A stretch of 64,000 nt of DNA from Flavobacterium fluvii (GTDB lineage Bacteria; Bacteroidota; Bacteroidia; Flavobacteriales; Flavobacteriaceae), in the NCBI RefSeq assembly GCF_900129545.1, contig NZ_FQWB01000005.1, positions 274,112 to 338,111 of the forward strand, given 5' to 3'. Below are positions 27,829 through 37,260 of this stretch, piece after piece (position 1 is the stretch's first letter; every line of letters starts with the position of its first letter). The position numbers were made by a program, and so were the translations under genes. The notes beneath the pieces are model-generated. The model worked only from the letters and a program-made list of their open reading frames with translations. It was not told the origin of the DNA and did no database searches.

Positions 27829-28812
27829 CTAGGAAGAATATTCCAATCCTATTTGACTTCTGACCTCATCCACAATTTTGATAAGATCCAAACTATTTTG
27901 ATGAGACCAAAGTTCGCTTTCAATTCGGTTTTCTTTAATACAGTGATGGCATTCCTCGATTTCGTATGTAAATCCTTTGCCTTTGGTTGGCAATGGATGT
28001 TCCTCTTTCTTATTATCAATTACCAAAGTATAGGATTGCGCTTCGTGCCAAAGCGAATTCAAGTTAATGGTTCCTTTGGTACCATTTATTGTTGCCGTCA
28101 TGTTTGATTTAGACACAAAACTCGAATGCAAAACCGCTTGCGCATTTTCGTACTGCAAAATCATTGAAGTTTGCAAATCGGCTCCTGATTCGTGAAAAAT
28201 GGATTTTGCCAATATCTCGGCAGGAATTCCCAACAGCACATAACTCAAAAACAAAGGATAAACTCCAATATCCAAAAGTGCTCCTCCTCCCAATTCGATG
28301 TCAGTTTTTCTATTGCCCTCTCCTCCAAGTTTATCGGCAGTAAATGCAAAATCGGCATTAATGAATTTCACTTCTCCAATTTCGCCGTTTTTAATTTTGG
28401 AAAAAGCTTCCCGAAAAGACGGATTGAATCTCGTCCAAAAAGCTTCCATAAAAAATTGGTTGTTTGCTTTCGACGCATTAATCATTTGCAATGCATCATC
28501 ATAATTTAAGGCAATGGGTTTTTCGCAAAGTACTTTTTTGTTGTTCTGCAACGCTTTTATGGTCAAAGCGGCGTGGGAATTATGGGGAGTCGCAATGTAC
28601 AATATATCCACTTCGGCATCATTCATAATGGCGTCATAAGAGTCGTAGGCATTCTTGCAATCGTAGTTTTTGGCAAATTCTTGTGCTTTGCCAAGATTTC
28701 TTGAAGCCACGGCAACCAATTCGGCTTCTTCGACCAGCATTAAATCTTTGGCAAATTGGTGGGCAATATTCCCCAAACCTATAATTCCCCATTTAATCTT
28801 TTCCTTATTCAT
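27829..28812 (-). CDS. Gfo/Idh/MocA family oxidoreductase
   Basis: A 327-residue NAD(P)-dependent dehydrogenase. The Rossmann motif GIIGLGNIAHQFAKDL lies at the N terminus, followed by VDILYIATPHNSH and the active-site motif CEKPIALN, whose Lys is the usual catalytic residue. The C-terminal GFO_IDH_MocA_C domain has LGGGALLDIGVYPL near residue 175. Relatives act on sugars, inositols or trans-dihydrodiols; sequence alone does not name the substrate. I chose the ATG at 28812 because the longer frame begins with a TTG eight codons earlier. It is divergent from the dipeptide epimerase gene. Confidence 0.92.
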   Translation of the reverse strand: MNKEKIKWGIIGLGNIAHQFAKDLMLVEEAELVAVASRNLGKAQEFAKNYDCKNAYDSYDAIMNDAEVDILYIATPHNSHAALTIKALQNNKKVLCEKPIALNYDDALQMINASKANNQFFMEAFWTRFNPSFREAFSKIKNGEIGEVKFINADFAFTADKLGGEGNRKTDIELGGGALLDIGVYPLFLSYVLLGIPAEILAKSIFHESGADLQTSMILQYENAQAVLHSSFVSKSNMTATINGTKGTINLNSLWHEAQSYTLVIDNKKEEHPLPTKGKGFTYEIEECHHCIKENRIESELWSHQNSLDLIKIVDEVRSQIGLEYSS

Positions 28813-28995
28813 CTTGCTATTTATTTTGTTAACCAAAATTCCCTTTTATAAGAATCAAAATACAACTTTAATTCAAAATCTAAATTTAACATAAAATTCC
28901 TTTCAATAAATATTTTACCTACATTTTAGTTCCCAAACCAATTATTATTGTTAATTTTCTTTGACTTAATTTAGTTTTTGCCCAATATCAACAAT

Positions 28996-30009
28996 ATGAA
29001 AGTAATCCTTCGAACATTCGACCTGCAACTCAAACATACTTTTACCATTTCGAGAGTTTCCTATAAAACACAACCTATTTTAATTGTAGAATTGCAAAGT
29101 GACGGTTATTCTGGTTATGGAGAAACGACTTCCAATACCTATTACAAGAATACCGTGGAATCGATGAAAAGCAATCTGGAAAAAATAATTCCGTTTATCG
29201 AAAGTGTTGCCAATGAAACTCCCGAGGAATTTTGGCACAAAGCCCATCAATTATTAGGACACGACATGTTTGCACTTTGTGCCTTGGACAATGCCTATAA
29301 CGATTGGTACGCTCGCAAAAAAGGAAAAAAATTGTATGAATTATGGGGGTATTCCATAGACCACAACCCAAAAACCGATTATACCATTGGCATTGACAGC
29401 ATCGAAAAAATGGTGTCGAAAATGACTGAATTGCCTTGGCCTATCTATAAAATCAAACTCGGGACAAAAGAAGACATTGCCATTGTTACCGAATTAAGAA
29501 AACACACCGACGCCATTTTCAGGATTGACGCCAACTGCGGCTGGACGGTTCCAGAAACCTTGACCAATGCCGTAGCATTGAAAAAACTGGGAGTCGAATT
29601 CCTGGAACAACCCTTGAAAGCCAATGATTGGGAAGGTCACAAGGAAGTTTTCAAACAATCGGTATTGCCCATAATTGCGGACGAAAGCTGTATTATTGAA
29701 GAAGACGTGGCCAAATGCCACAACCATTTTCACGGCGTGAACATCAAACTCGTGAAATGCGGCGGACTGACTCCTGCCAGAAGGATGATTGCACAAGCAA
29801 AAAAACTGGGAATGAAAACAATGGTGGGCTGCATGACGGAATCTACGGTTGGAATATCGGCAATTGCCCACTTATTACCAGAATTGGACTATGTCGACAT
29901 GGATGGCACATTATTAATAACCAACGATATAGCAACCGGAATTACCCTCAAGAATGGCATTATACAATACTCGAAAGAAAATGGCACTGGAGTCAGCCTA
30001 ATTGCATAA
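28996..30009 (+). CDS. dipeptide epimerase (L-Ala-D/L-Glu epimerase-like, enolase superfamily)
   Basis: A 337-residue muconate-lactonizing subgroup enzyme that likely epimerises L-Ala-D-Glu, releasing murein dipeptides for reuse. The KxK motif in YKIKLG (Lys152, Lys154) and the later Lys251 in VNIKLVKCGG are the two acid/base catalysts. Asp178, Glu204 and Asp229 (in FRIDAN, FLEQPL and IIADES) are the Mg2+ ligands. MKTMVGCMTES is the conserved loop that contacts the dipeptide. The start is the ATG at 28996; an upstream in-frame TTG has no support. It precedes amtB but is separated from it by about 300 bp. Confidence 0.92.
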   Translation: MKVILRTFDLQLKHTFTISRVSYKTQPILIVELQSDGYSGYGETTSNTYYKNTVESMKSNLEKIIPFIESVANETPEEFWHKAHQLLGHDMFALCALDNAYNDWYARKKGKKLYELWGYSIDHNPKTDYTIGIDSIEKMVSKMTELPWPIYKIKLGTKEDIAIVTELRKHTDAIFRIDANCGWTVPETLTNAVALKKLGVEFLEQPLKANDWEGHKEVFKQSVLPIIADESCIIEEDVAKCHNHFHGVNIKLVKCGGLTPARRMIAQAKKLGMKTMVGCMTESTVGISAIAHLLPELDYVDMDGTLLITNDIATGITLKNGIIQYSKENGTGVSLIA

Positions 30010-30185
30010 ATATTAGCAAATTCTCAATATTAAAGACATTTCATTCAAAATTATTGTACAAAATCAGTTGAATTACAACTAAATTGATGATAAAAATGCT
30101 CCCTAAAAACAATTTATTCTTTAACTTTAATAAAAAAACCATAAATATGTATTAATAAATTGTAAATTTTGATAAATAATTATCT

Positions 30186-30264
30186 TATACCCATAAAATT
30201 TAAGGGTGTAAAATAGAAATTTGATAAAAATCATAGTTCAAAGTACATTTTTTATGGGGGTATA
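30186..30264 (+). promoter_or_regulatory. inverted repeat in the region upstream of amtB
   Basis: TATACCCATAAAA (30186-30198) is complementary, with a two-base bulge, to TTTTATGGGGGTATA (30250-30264). The spacer is about 50 bases. The G-run stands out in this very AT-rich gap. It could be part of a structured leader or a bipartite operator; no known riboswitch pattern is recognised. Confidence 0.4.
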
Positions 30265-30314
30265 GAATCATTTGACTACTTTTATTGAAAATTATAACTA
30301 AAAAAACAAAAATT

Positions 30315-31640
30315 ATGCGAAAAATTATTTTAAGTGTGATCCTAATCACAATTTTGGTACTATCCGTTTTTTCAATTTATTTATTTCCAGAAAGTACAGC
30401 ATTAGGTGCACACGTTGTTGCCCTAAAATTAGATACTGGAGATACGGCTTGGATGTTGGCAGCCACAGGTCTTGTATTGCTGATGACACCAGGACTAGGA
30501 TTCTTTTATGGTGGAATGGTAGGCAAGAAAAATGTAATCAGTACTGTACTGCAAAGCTTTATGGCTATGGTTATAGTAACAGTATTATGGGTAGTAGTTG
30601 GATTTGGTTTGTGTTTTGGACCTTCAGTGGGAGGTTTAATTGGTGACCCAACTCAAAACCTGTTTTTCAATGGAGTAAATGCTACAACAGCATGGGAATT
30701 AGCTCCAACTATTCCTTTTATTTTGTTTGCTTTATTTCAAGCAAAATTCGCTATCATCACTCCAGCTTTAATTACTGGAGCTTTTGCTGAAAGAGTACGT
30801 TTCTGGGCTTACTTATTGTTTATGGTATTGTTCATATTATTTATATATGCTCCATTGTGTCACATGACATGGCATCCTGATGGATTATTCTTCGGATGGG
30901 GAGTATTGGATTTTGCAGGAGGAACTGTAGTACACATGAGTGCTGGTTGGGCAGCTTTGGCAGGAGCCATATTCTTGGGAAAAAGAAAAGTACAAAAAAC
31001 AAACCCAGCTCGTATTACTTATGTATTATTAGGAACTGGTTTATTATGGTTCGGTTGGTTTGGGTTCAATGCAGGATCTGCTGTTGGAGCTGGAAGTCTT
31101 GCCGCACAAGCTTTAGGAACCACAACTGTAGCTGCTGCTGCTGCTGCAATGGGTTGGGTATTTTTGGATAAGATTCTTGGACACAAACTTTCAGCCATGG
31201 GTGCTTGTATCGGTGCCGTAGTAGGATTGGTTGCCATTACTCCTGCTGCAGGATTCGTGTCAATGCCTTCTGCTCTTGCCATTGGTTTCATTGCCAGTAT
31301 CATAAGCAACCTTGTCGTAAGCAGTTTCCCTAAAGGAAAAATTGATGATGCCTTGGACGTATTTGCTTGTCACGGTGTTGGTGGTATGGTAGGTATGCTT
31401 TTGACAGGTGTATTTGCTTCAAAATCCGTTAACTCAATCGTAGGCGACAATCAAGGTTTAATCTATGGTGATGCCACTTTGTTTTTAATCCAATTGAAAG
31501 CATTGGTTCTTGTTTCCATCTTTGCCTTCACTGCTTCTTATGCATTGTTCTTTATCGTAAATAAAATAACTCCATTAAGAGTTTCTGAAGAAAAAGAAGA
31601 ATTAGGATTGGATATTTCTCAACACGGAGAATATTTGTAA
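30315..31640 (+). CDS. amtB: ammonium transporter
   Basis: A 441-residue Amt/Mep/Rh channel for ammonium uptake in the inner membrane. The N-terminal MRKIILSVILITILVL is a signal-like segment. The typical TPGLGFFYGGMVGKKN, HMTWHPDGLFFGWGVLDFAGG and VHMSAGWAALAGAIFLGKRK segments follow, and the pore His occurs in FACHGVGGMVG. About eleven further membrane segments fit the family. There is no adjacent glnK, which is unusual outside Bacteroidota. The ATG at 30315 was chosen over an upstream TTG. A strong hairpin terminator follows. Confidence 0.95.
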   Translation: MRKIILSVILITILVLSVFSIYLFPESTALGAHVVALKLDTGDTAWMLAATGLVLLMTPGLGFFYGGMVGKKNVISTVLQSFMAMVIVTVLWVVVGFGLCFGPSVGGLIGDPTQNLFFNGVNATTAWELAPTIPFILFALFQAKFAIITPALITGAFAERVRFWAYLLFMVLFILFIYAPLCHMTWHPDGLFFGWGVLDFAGGTVVHMSAGWAALAGAIFLGKRKVQKTNPARITYVLLGTGLLWFGWFGFNAGSAVGAGSLAAQALGTTTVAAAAAAMGWVFLDKILGHKLSAMGACIGAVVGLVAITPAAGFVSMPSALAIGFIASIISNLVVSSFPKGKIDDALDVFACHGVGGMVGMLLTGVFASKSVNSIVGDNQGLIYGDATLFLIQLKALVLVSIFAFTASYALFFIVNKITPLRVSEEKEELGLDISQHGEYL

Positions 31641-31661
31641 ATCACTTTCTAAATAATCAAG

Positions 31662-31696
31662 ACACCCTAAAAATTCGTTTTTAGGGTGTTTTTTTA
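31662..31696 (+). terminator. intrinsic terminator of amtB
   Basis: ACACCCTAAAAA (31662-31673) pairs with TTTTTAGGGTGT (31678-31689) around loop TTCG, followed by a T-run. Confidence 0.9.
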
Positions 31697-31868
31697 TGTT
31701 CATTGGCCAAGGTAAAGCAATCTTATATTTATCAATACCAACCTGAAATCCTTAATTAATCATTGGACGAAAGTCCTAAGGATAACTGCGATTACTTACT
31801 TCCTAACGACATTTATTCCAGCAAATAAGTTTAACTGGAGTTCCTTTTTAATATCCTATTAAACAATA

Positions 31869-31899
31869 AAGCTCCCAGACTTTTAAAGACCGGGAGCTT
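31869..31899 (-). terminator. terminator after dsbD
   Basis: On the minus strand GCTCCC-type arms (31871-31876 and 31892-31897), extended by A/T pairs, form a hairpin about 24 bp after the dsbD stop, with a short T-run. Confidence 0.7.
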
Positions 31900-31922
31900 T
31901 TCATATCATTATCCTTTTTATA

Positions 31923-33929
31923 TTATTTCTTGAACTTGGAAATACCTTCTTTCAGCCAAATTTCATATTCATCAACTCCAACATAGCTTATGGTTGGTTT
32001 TTCTTGATTCAGGCTATTACCTTCCAAGTCGGTCAAAACATACAAAGGCTGGGTATTGGTTTTGTATTTCGTAATCATAAAATCAGCCCATTTATCTCCA
32101 ACTGTTTCAATTTCTGAACCTGTAGTTTTTGAAACAAATTGTTCGTTTTTTGGTAAATCACGCTTGTCGTCAACATACAAAGAAATTAAAACAACATCGT
32201 TTTTCAAAATTGACAAAACACGTGTGTCCGACCAAACATTATTCTCCATTTTACGGCAATTCACGCAAGCAAAACCCGTAAAATCAAGCATTATGGGTTT
32301 ATTTACCGTTTTGGCGTAAGCCAAACCTTTTTCATAATCATCAAAAACGACTATTTGATGAGGCCCAAATTTGGCTCCTTCAGGCAAACTGGCAACAGGA
32401 AGAGCAGCAGCAGAACCGCCAACACCAAAAGGACTTTCGCTATACTCCATTGGAGGCGGGAAAGCATTGATTAATTTCAATGGAGCTCCCCATAGCCCCG
32501 GTATCATATAAATAGTAAAAGTTAAAGACAACAATCCCAAAGACAATTTTCCCACAGAAATATGCGGCATCGGACTATCGTGCGGCATCGTGATTTTTCC
32601 GAACAAATAGAGTGACAATGTTCCAAAAATAGCAATCCAAATAGCCAAGAACACTTCTCTTTCCAATAAATGCAACTGCAAAACCAAATCGGCATTGGAC
32701 AAAAATTTGAATGCCAAAGCCAGTTCCAAAAATCCCAAAATAACTTTTACGGTATTGAGCCATCCACCCGATTTTGGCAAAGAATTCAACCAACCCGGAA
32801 ACATTGCAAAAAGCATGAAAGGCAAGGCCAAGGCCAATGAAAAACCAAACATCCCCACAACCGGAGCAATACCGCCTTTCGAAGCTGCATCAACCAAAAG
32901 TGTTCCGACAATAGGCCCTGTACAAGAAAACGAAACTATCGCCAAGGCCAAAGCCATGAACAAAATCCCTACAACTCCGCCTCTATCCGCTTGTCTATCC
33001 ACTTTGGTAGCCCAAGAATTGGGCAACATAATTTCGAAAGCACCCAAAAAAGAGGTTGCAAAAACGACCAATAAAATAAAGAAAACAATATTAAACCACA
33101 CATTGGTCGACAAAGCATTCAATGCATCGGCTCCAAAAATCCAGGTCACGAATAACCCCAATATTACATAAATCAATATGATGGAAATTCCATAAATTAT
33201 TGCATTTCGGATCCCTGCTGCCTTATTTCTGCTTTGTTTGGTAAAAAAACTTACCGTCATCGGGATCATCGGAAACACGCAAGGTGTAAGCAAGGCTGCA
33301 AAACCAGACAAAAAGGCAATAAAAAATATGGACCATAATCCTTTTGGCACTTCTGGCTTGGAAGAAACAACTTTCGCTTCCGGCACAGACACAACAGGTT
33401 GTTTTACTTCTTCCGTTTTTAAAGGTGCAACATTGGTATTTGCAGTATCAACGACAATTACTTTGGCTTCCGTTTTTGAAGCCGAAGGAATCGTAAAATT
33501 GAATTTTTTCTCCTGATTGATGCAAACCTCTTTGCAAACTTGGTAGTTCAAGACGGCATCAATTTTTGAATTTTTCGGATTCACCACAGTAATCTCCTGC
33601 CTGATTTGAACATTTTTTTCAAAAAAAGTTTCGTTTACCTCAAAAACATCATTATAAGCCGTTCTAGTTTTGCTTTCTTTGGCTTTGCCAACCAAATTAA
33701 AATTCCCTTGCTGATTTTTGAAAACAACTTCCATGGCCAACGGGCCGCCCTCGGGAGTAAACTGGGAATATACGTGCCAGCCTTCTTCTATATCTCCGTT
33801 AAAAATCAGGATAAAGTTGGTTTCAGATTTCTTTTCGATTTTGGTTGTCCATTTAACTGGATCCAAAATTTGTGCATTTCCTTTGGCGAAAGCCATAAAA
33901 ACCAAGAGTAAAAAAATATATTTCCTCAT
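31923..33929 (-). CDS. DsbD-family thiol:disulfide interchange protein
   Basis: Moves reducing power from cytoplasmic thioredoxin across the inner membrane to periplasmic partners. The 668-residue protein has a signal peptide (MRKYIFLLLVFMAFAKGNAQ), an N-terminal DsbD alpha-type immunoglobulin-like domain (about residues 25-140), a linker, a membrane domain (about 195-460) with Cys in LLTPCVFPMIPMTVSFF and in FSCTGPIVGTLLVDA, and a C-terminal thioredoxin domain with the redox pair CVNC (Cys555, Cys558). All three redox modules are there. The start overlaps the tilS stop by one base (TAATG on the minus strand), so the two are translationally coupled. Confidence 0.93.
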   Translation of the reverse strand: MRKYIFLLLVFMAFAKGNAQILDPVKWTTKIEKKSETNFILIFNGDIEEGWHVYSQFTPEGGPLAMEVVFKNQQGNFNLVGKAKESKTRTAYNDVFEVNETFFEKNVQIRQEITVVNPKNSKIDAVLNYQVCKEVCINQEKKFNFTIPSASKTEAKVIVVDTANTNVAPLKTEEVKQPVVSVPEAKVVSSKPEVPKGLWSIFFIAFLSGFAALLTPCVFPMIPMTVSFFTKQSRNKAAGIRNAIIYGISIILIYVILGLFVTWIFGADALNALSTNVWFNIVFFILLVVFATSFLGAFEIMLPNSWATKVDRQADRGGVVGILFMALALAIVSFSCTGPIVGTLLVDAASKGGIAPVVGMFGFSLALALPFMLFAMFPGWLNSLPKSGGWLNTVKVILGFLELALAFKFLSNADLVLQLHLLEREVFLAIWIAIFGTLSLYLFGKITMPHDSPMPHISVGKLSLGLLSLTFTIYMIPGLWGAPLKLINAFPPPMEYSESPFGVGGSAAALPVASLPEGAKFGPHQIVVFDDYEKGLAYAKTVNKPIMLDFTGFACVNCRKMENNVWSDTRVLSILKNDVVLISLYVDDKRDLPKNEQFVSKTTGSEIETVGDKWADFMITKYKTNTQPLYVLTDLEGNSLNQEKPTISYVGVDEYEIWLKEGISKFKK

Positions 33930-35239
33930 TATTCCAATTGTATTTTTAGAATTTTTTTTGTTCTATTTCCTGTTTTAAAACGCTCGTCTTGTCGAAGACC
34001 GACAATCCAAACTATTTGATTGTCAGAACACAAAATCCAAACATTTTCTTTTTCTATCAACGATAATTTATGATCCTTGAAAAACTTGCTGACTTTTTTC
34101 GATTTCCCCTCCATCCCAATGGGTTGAAAACTATCGCCTTGTCTCCAGCGTCGTAAAACTAACGGAAACCACAACTTGTCTTCATCGACAAAGATAGTTG
34201 TATTTGATACCAAACTAATGTCAGATACTTTCGAAAACGAAAGATTTAAGGGAATATTAACTTCTTTTTGGTCTTTAAAAATATAGTATTCTTCGTCTTC
34301 ATCCTCTAAATTCTCAGGACTCAATATCAAAAAATCCCTGTTCTTCAACAATCGGAATTCACTCGAAAAAACCTGTTTTCCGGATTGTCCATCAACCAAA
34401 TCATAAATATCATCCCAAGCCGAAAACCCATATTCATTGAGCCATTGGTACAAATAAGATTTATAATTGGGCAATTTTTTCAATTGATTCAAATCAAAAT
34501 GAATTTGATCATCCTCTTGCTTTGCCACTTGCTGGTAAACCATGATTGAGGCATCTTCGACCATCTCTTGTGATTCTTGCAAATGAGCCTGTGTTTTACA
34601 AAATGAAGTGAGGAAATCGGGATTTAATTCCTTTAAAATGGGAACCAAATTATGCCTGATTTTATTTCGCAAGTATTTATCCGAAGCATTGCTGCTGTCT
34701 TCCCGCCATTCAATGGAAGTGTCCATTGCATATTGCTCGATTTCCGATCTGGAAAAAATCAAAAGAGGCCGAATTACTTTCCCGTTTTGCGCCGGAATTC
34801 CTGTCAAACCGTCCAAGCCAGTTCCTCTAGAGAGATTAATCAGAAAAGTTTCCAAATTGTCGTCGGCGTGGTGTGCCGTAAGAATATAATCGTATTTTTT
34901 GGTTTCCAATAATTCGTAAAACCAGTTGTATCGCAACTCGCGAGCGGCTACCTGGGTAGAAAGCTTGTAATCATCAGCAAAAGCCTTGGTGTCAAATTGG
35001 GTTAAAAACAGTGGAATTTCATTAGTTTCGGCAAAATTCTGGACAAAATTCTGGTCAGCAAAACTTTCCAGTCCTCGAAGTTGAAAATTACAATGCGCAA
35101 TTGCAATTTCAAAAGACAATTTATGAAACAAATTCACCATTACCATACTGTCAACGCCACCGCTGGTAGCCAAAAGCAAATTTTTCCCAATTAAAAAAGA
35201 AAAATTTTTCGCTATATGATTTTCGAATTTCTGTTGCAT
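33929..35239 (-). CDS. tilS: tRNA(Ile)-lysidine synthetase
   Basis: Converts the wobble cytidine of tRNA-Ile(CAU) to lysidine, which changes both its codon and amino-acid identity; the gene is normally essential. The 436-residue protein has the N-type ATP-pyrophosphatase P-loop SGGVDS near residue 28, then LTAHHADDNLETFLINLSRG (the conserved HxADDxxET region), GIPAQNGKVIRPLL and DSSNASDKYLRNKIRHNL. A C-terminal TilS substrate-binding domain lies at about 350-430. The ATG at 35239 was chosen over an upstream TTG. A TAAATTTG element lies only 4 bp upstream of the ATG (35243-35250), so a near-leaderless transcript is possible. Confidence 0.95.
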   Translation of the reverse strand: MQQKFENHIAKNFSFLIGKNLLLATSGGVDSMVMVNLFHKLSFEIAIAHCNFQLRGLESFADQNFVQNFAETNEIPLFLTQFDTKAFADDYKLSTQVAARELRYNWFYELLETKKYDYILTAHHADDNLETFLINLSRGTGLDGLTGIPAQNGKVIRPLLIFSRSEIEQYAMDTSIEWREDSSNASDKYLRNKIRHNLVPILKELNPDFLTSFCKTQAHLQESQEMVEDASIMVYQQVAKQEDDQIHFDLNQLKKLPNYKSYLYQWLNEYGFSAWDDIYDLVDGQSGKQVFSSEFRLLKNRDFLILSPENLEDEDEEYYIFKDQKEVNIPLNLSFSKVSDISLVSNTTIFVDEDKLWFPLVLRRWRQGDSFQPIGMEGKSKKVSKFFKDHKLSLIEKENVWILCSDNQIVWIVGLRQDERFKTGNRTKKILKIQLE

Positions 35240-35317
35240 GTTCAAATTTAGTTATTTTAAATCATACCACGAAATAACAATTAAAAGATAAAATATTTTG
35301 AATTAACGTCTGCTTAT

Positions 35318-36604
35318 TCAACTCAAAACTTCCCGCATTGCTTTGGCTTTGAGCAAGCATTCTTCATATTCCTTTTCAGGAACAGATTGCGAAGTGATGG
35401 CGCTTCCCACGGAAAACGAGGCGTATTTTTTTTCTTGATTGTATAAAATACTTCGGATGACAACATTGAAATCGAAATCGCCATCAGGTGCAAAATAACC
35501 AACGGCACCACTATACAAACCTCTTTTTGTTTCTTCCAATTCCTCTATGATTTTCAAAACCGAAACCTTGGGAGTTCCCGTCATGCTTCCCATTGGAAAA
35601 GTAGTTTTTATCACATCGACACCCGTGTATTGAGCATCCAGTTTTGAGGTAATCGTGGAAATCATTTGGTGCACTTGCTCGAAAGAATAAATGCGGCACA
35701 ATTCCTCCACTTTCACGGAACCCTTTTGGGCGGTTCGGGACAAATCATTGCGAACCAAGTCAGAAACCATTATGTTTTCAGAACGTTCTTTTGGGTCTAA
35801 TGCCAATTGGTTTTTTGATTTTTCGTCTTCCATCGGATCCTGAAACCTTTTGGCAGTCCCTTTTATGGGTTGGGAAATGATTAGTTCTCCTTCTTTCTTT
35901 AAATAACGTTCCGGGGAAGCGGACAATAAAAACTGGCTGTTGTTTTTGAAATAAACCGACAATGGTGATTTTGAAATCTCGTTGAGTTTCAAAAACTTCT
36001 CCAATGGTTTGATGGCGGCATTTTCGATAAAAAATTCCATGCAAAAATTAGCTTCATAAATATCGCCCCGATGAATATGTTCCAAAATTTTTGACACTTT
36101 CTTGAGATAATTCTCTTTTGAAATGCGTTGTTTTATTTCCATTTCTATACACGGAAAGCTAACCTCGGAAAGCTGATTCAGAATTTCCTCAAAATCAGTT
36201 TCGACTTCATCATCGCACATATTGAGATATTGTATTTCGAGTTGATTTCCTTTCAATAAAAATACTTTTTTGGGTTGAAAGAAAAACAAATCCGGAAAAT
36301 CCAATCCATCAAAATTATTGGAACGCAAAAGCTCGACATCATTTTTTAAATCATAGGACAAATACCCAAAAAGCCAGTCTTTGGTCACTTGTTGATATTG
36401 TTTCAAATCTTCAAAAGCATTAGGATAATCCGTTTTTACCGATGTAAAAGCATCTGCAACGAGGATACAATCATAACTGGAATAACGCTGCGGATAATCG
36501 TTGCTGTCCATAAAAACGACTTCCCTAAATTGTTGCGACCAAGTCAAAATTTGTTGCTTGAATTGAGATGGATTCTCTATATGTTTTATAATTGATGTTC
36601 TCAA
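35318..36604 (-). CDS. pabB: aminodeoxychorismate synthase component I
   Basis: Makes 4-amino-4-deoxychorismate from chorismate for folate synthesis. The 428-residue protein is a chorismate-binding enzyme. QPIKGTAKR with Lys248 is the diagnostic PabB motif (anthranilate synthase has PIAGT). LVRNDLSRTA, GSMTGTPKVSVL and YSGAVGYFAPDGDFDFNV complete the active site. The N-terminal half is divergent, as usual. The start is probably a TTG at 36604: the next in-frame ATG is 31 codons in and would remove conserved sequence, and a TAAATTTG -7 element lies 34 bp upstream. No pabA or pabC neighbour is seen. Confidence 0.92.
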   Translation of the reverse strand: MRTSIIKHIENPSQFKQQILTWSQQFREVVFMDSNDYPQRYSSYDCILVADAFTSVKTDYPNAFEDLKQYQQVTKDWLFGYLSYDLKNDVELLRSNNFDGLDFPDLFFFQPKKVFLLKGNQLEIQYLNMCDDEVETDFEEILNQLSEVSFPCIEMEIKQRISKENYLKKVSKILEHIHRGDIYEANFCMEFFIENAAIKPLEKFLKLNEISKSPLSVYFKNNSQFLLSASPERYLKKEGELIISQPIKGTAKRFQDPMEDEKSKNQLALDPKERSENIMVSDLVRNDLSRTAQKGSVKVEELCRIYSFEQVHQMISTITSKLDAQYTGVDVIKTTFPMGSMTGTPKVSVLKIIEELEETKRGLYSGAVGYFAPDGDFDFNVVIRSILYNQEKKYASFSVGSAITSQSVPEKEYEECLLKAKAMREVLS

Positions 36605-36638
36605 GGAAATGGAATGTTTAAAAAAATCAAAATTACGA

Positions 36639-36646
36639 CAAATTTA
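36639..36646 (-). promoter_or_regulatory. putative -7 element for pabB
   Basis: The minus strand reads TAAATTTG, a match to TAnnTTTG, 34 bp upstream of the proposed TTG start. It supports that start over the later ATG. No clear -33 element. Confidence 0.35.
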
Positions 36647-36699
36647 TTTTAAAATTTTCGCTATATTTATAGTACTATTAACCATTAAAACAGTTAAAT

Positions 36700-37074
36700 A
36701 TGAAAATCGCAATCATTATTATTCGAACTCTAATTGGGCTTTTATTCCTTTTTTCATCTATCGGCTTCTTTTTAAAACTAATGCCTGAACCTACCACAAC
36801 GGGAGATTTCAAGGCTTTCAATGTTGGTCTTATGGCTTCAACTTATTTGATTCCTTTGGCAAAAACAGTCGAATTCCTTTGCGGATTGTCATTTGTTAGC
36901 GGTAAATATGTAACCTTGGCCAATATCTTGATTCTACCAGTTACGGTAAACATTCTATTCATTAATTTTTTTCTTAGTCCAGACGGAATTCCACTAGCGT
37001 TATTCGTGTTTTTTGGAAACTTGTTTTTAATTTTCAGTCATTGGAGCAATTACAAAGGATTGTTCGTGCAGTAA
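36700..37074 (+). CDS. DoxX-like membrane protein
   Basis: A 124-residue protein with four hydrophobic segments (residues 4-24, 46-64, 70-92 and 96-115), matching the DoxX/DoxD-like family. Conserved features include the N-terminal RTLIGLLFLFSSIGFF and the L-A-K-T-V-E-F-L-C-G-L segment. Family members occur with redox or stress proteins but have no settled general function. A TATATTTA element lies at 36663-36670, about 30 bp upstream, and a clear terminator follows, so the gene is probably monocistronic. Confidence 0.82.
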   Translation: MKIAIIIIRTLIGLLFLFSSIGFFLKLMPEPTTTGDFKAFNVGLMASTYLIPLAKTVEFLCGLSFVSGKYVTLANILILPVTVNILFINFFLSPDGIPLALFVFFGNLFLIFSHWSNYKGLFVQ

Positions 37075-37097
37075 ATTATTAAATCCTACAACAACAA

Positions 37098-37137
37098 AAA
37101 CCTGACTAGCCCAAAAAACAAGTCAGGTTTCTTTTTT
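37098..37137 (+). terminator. intrinsic terminator of the DoxX gene
   Basis: AAACCTGACT (37098-37107) pairs with AGTCAGGTTT (37121-37130) around a 13-base loop, with a T-rich tail. Confidence 0.88.
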
Positions 37138-37260
37138 TATAAACCTTCAAAAAAACTCAAAATCATCTCTTTAAATTCAATTTTATTATTACGAATAAAA
37201 CTATATATTTACCATTCACTCTAATTTACCTAAACAATAACCTAAATAATTGATTTTTTT

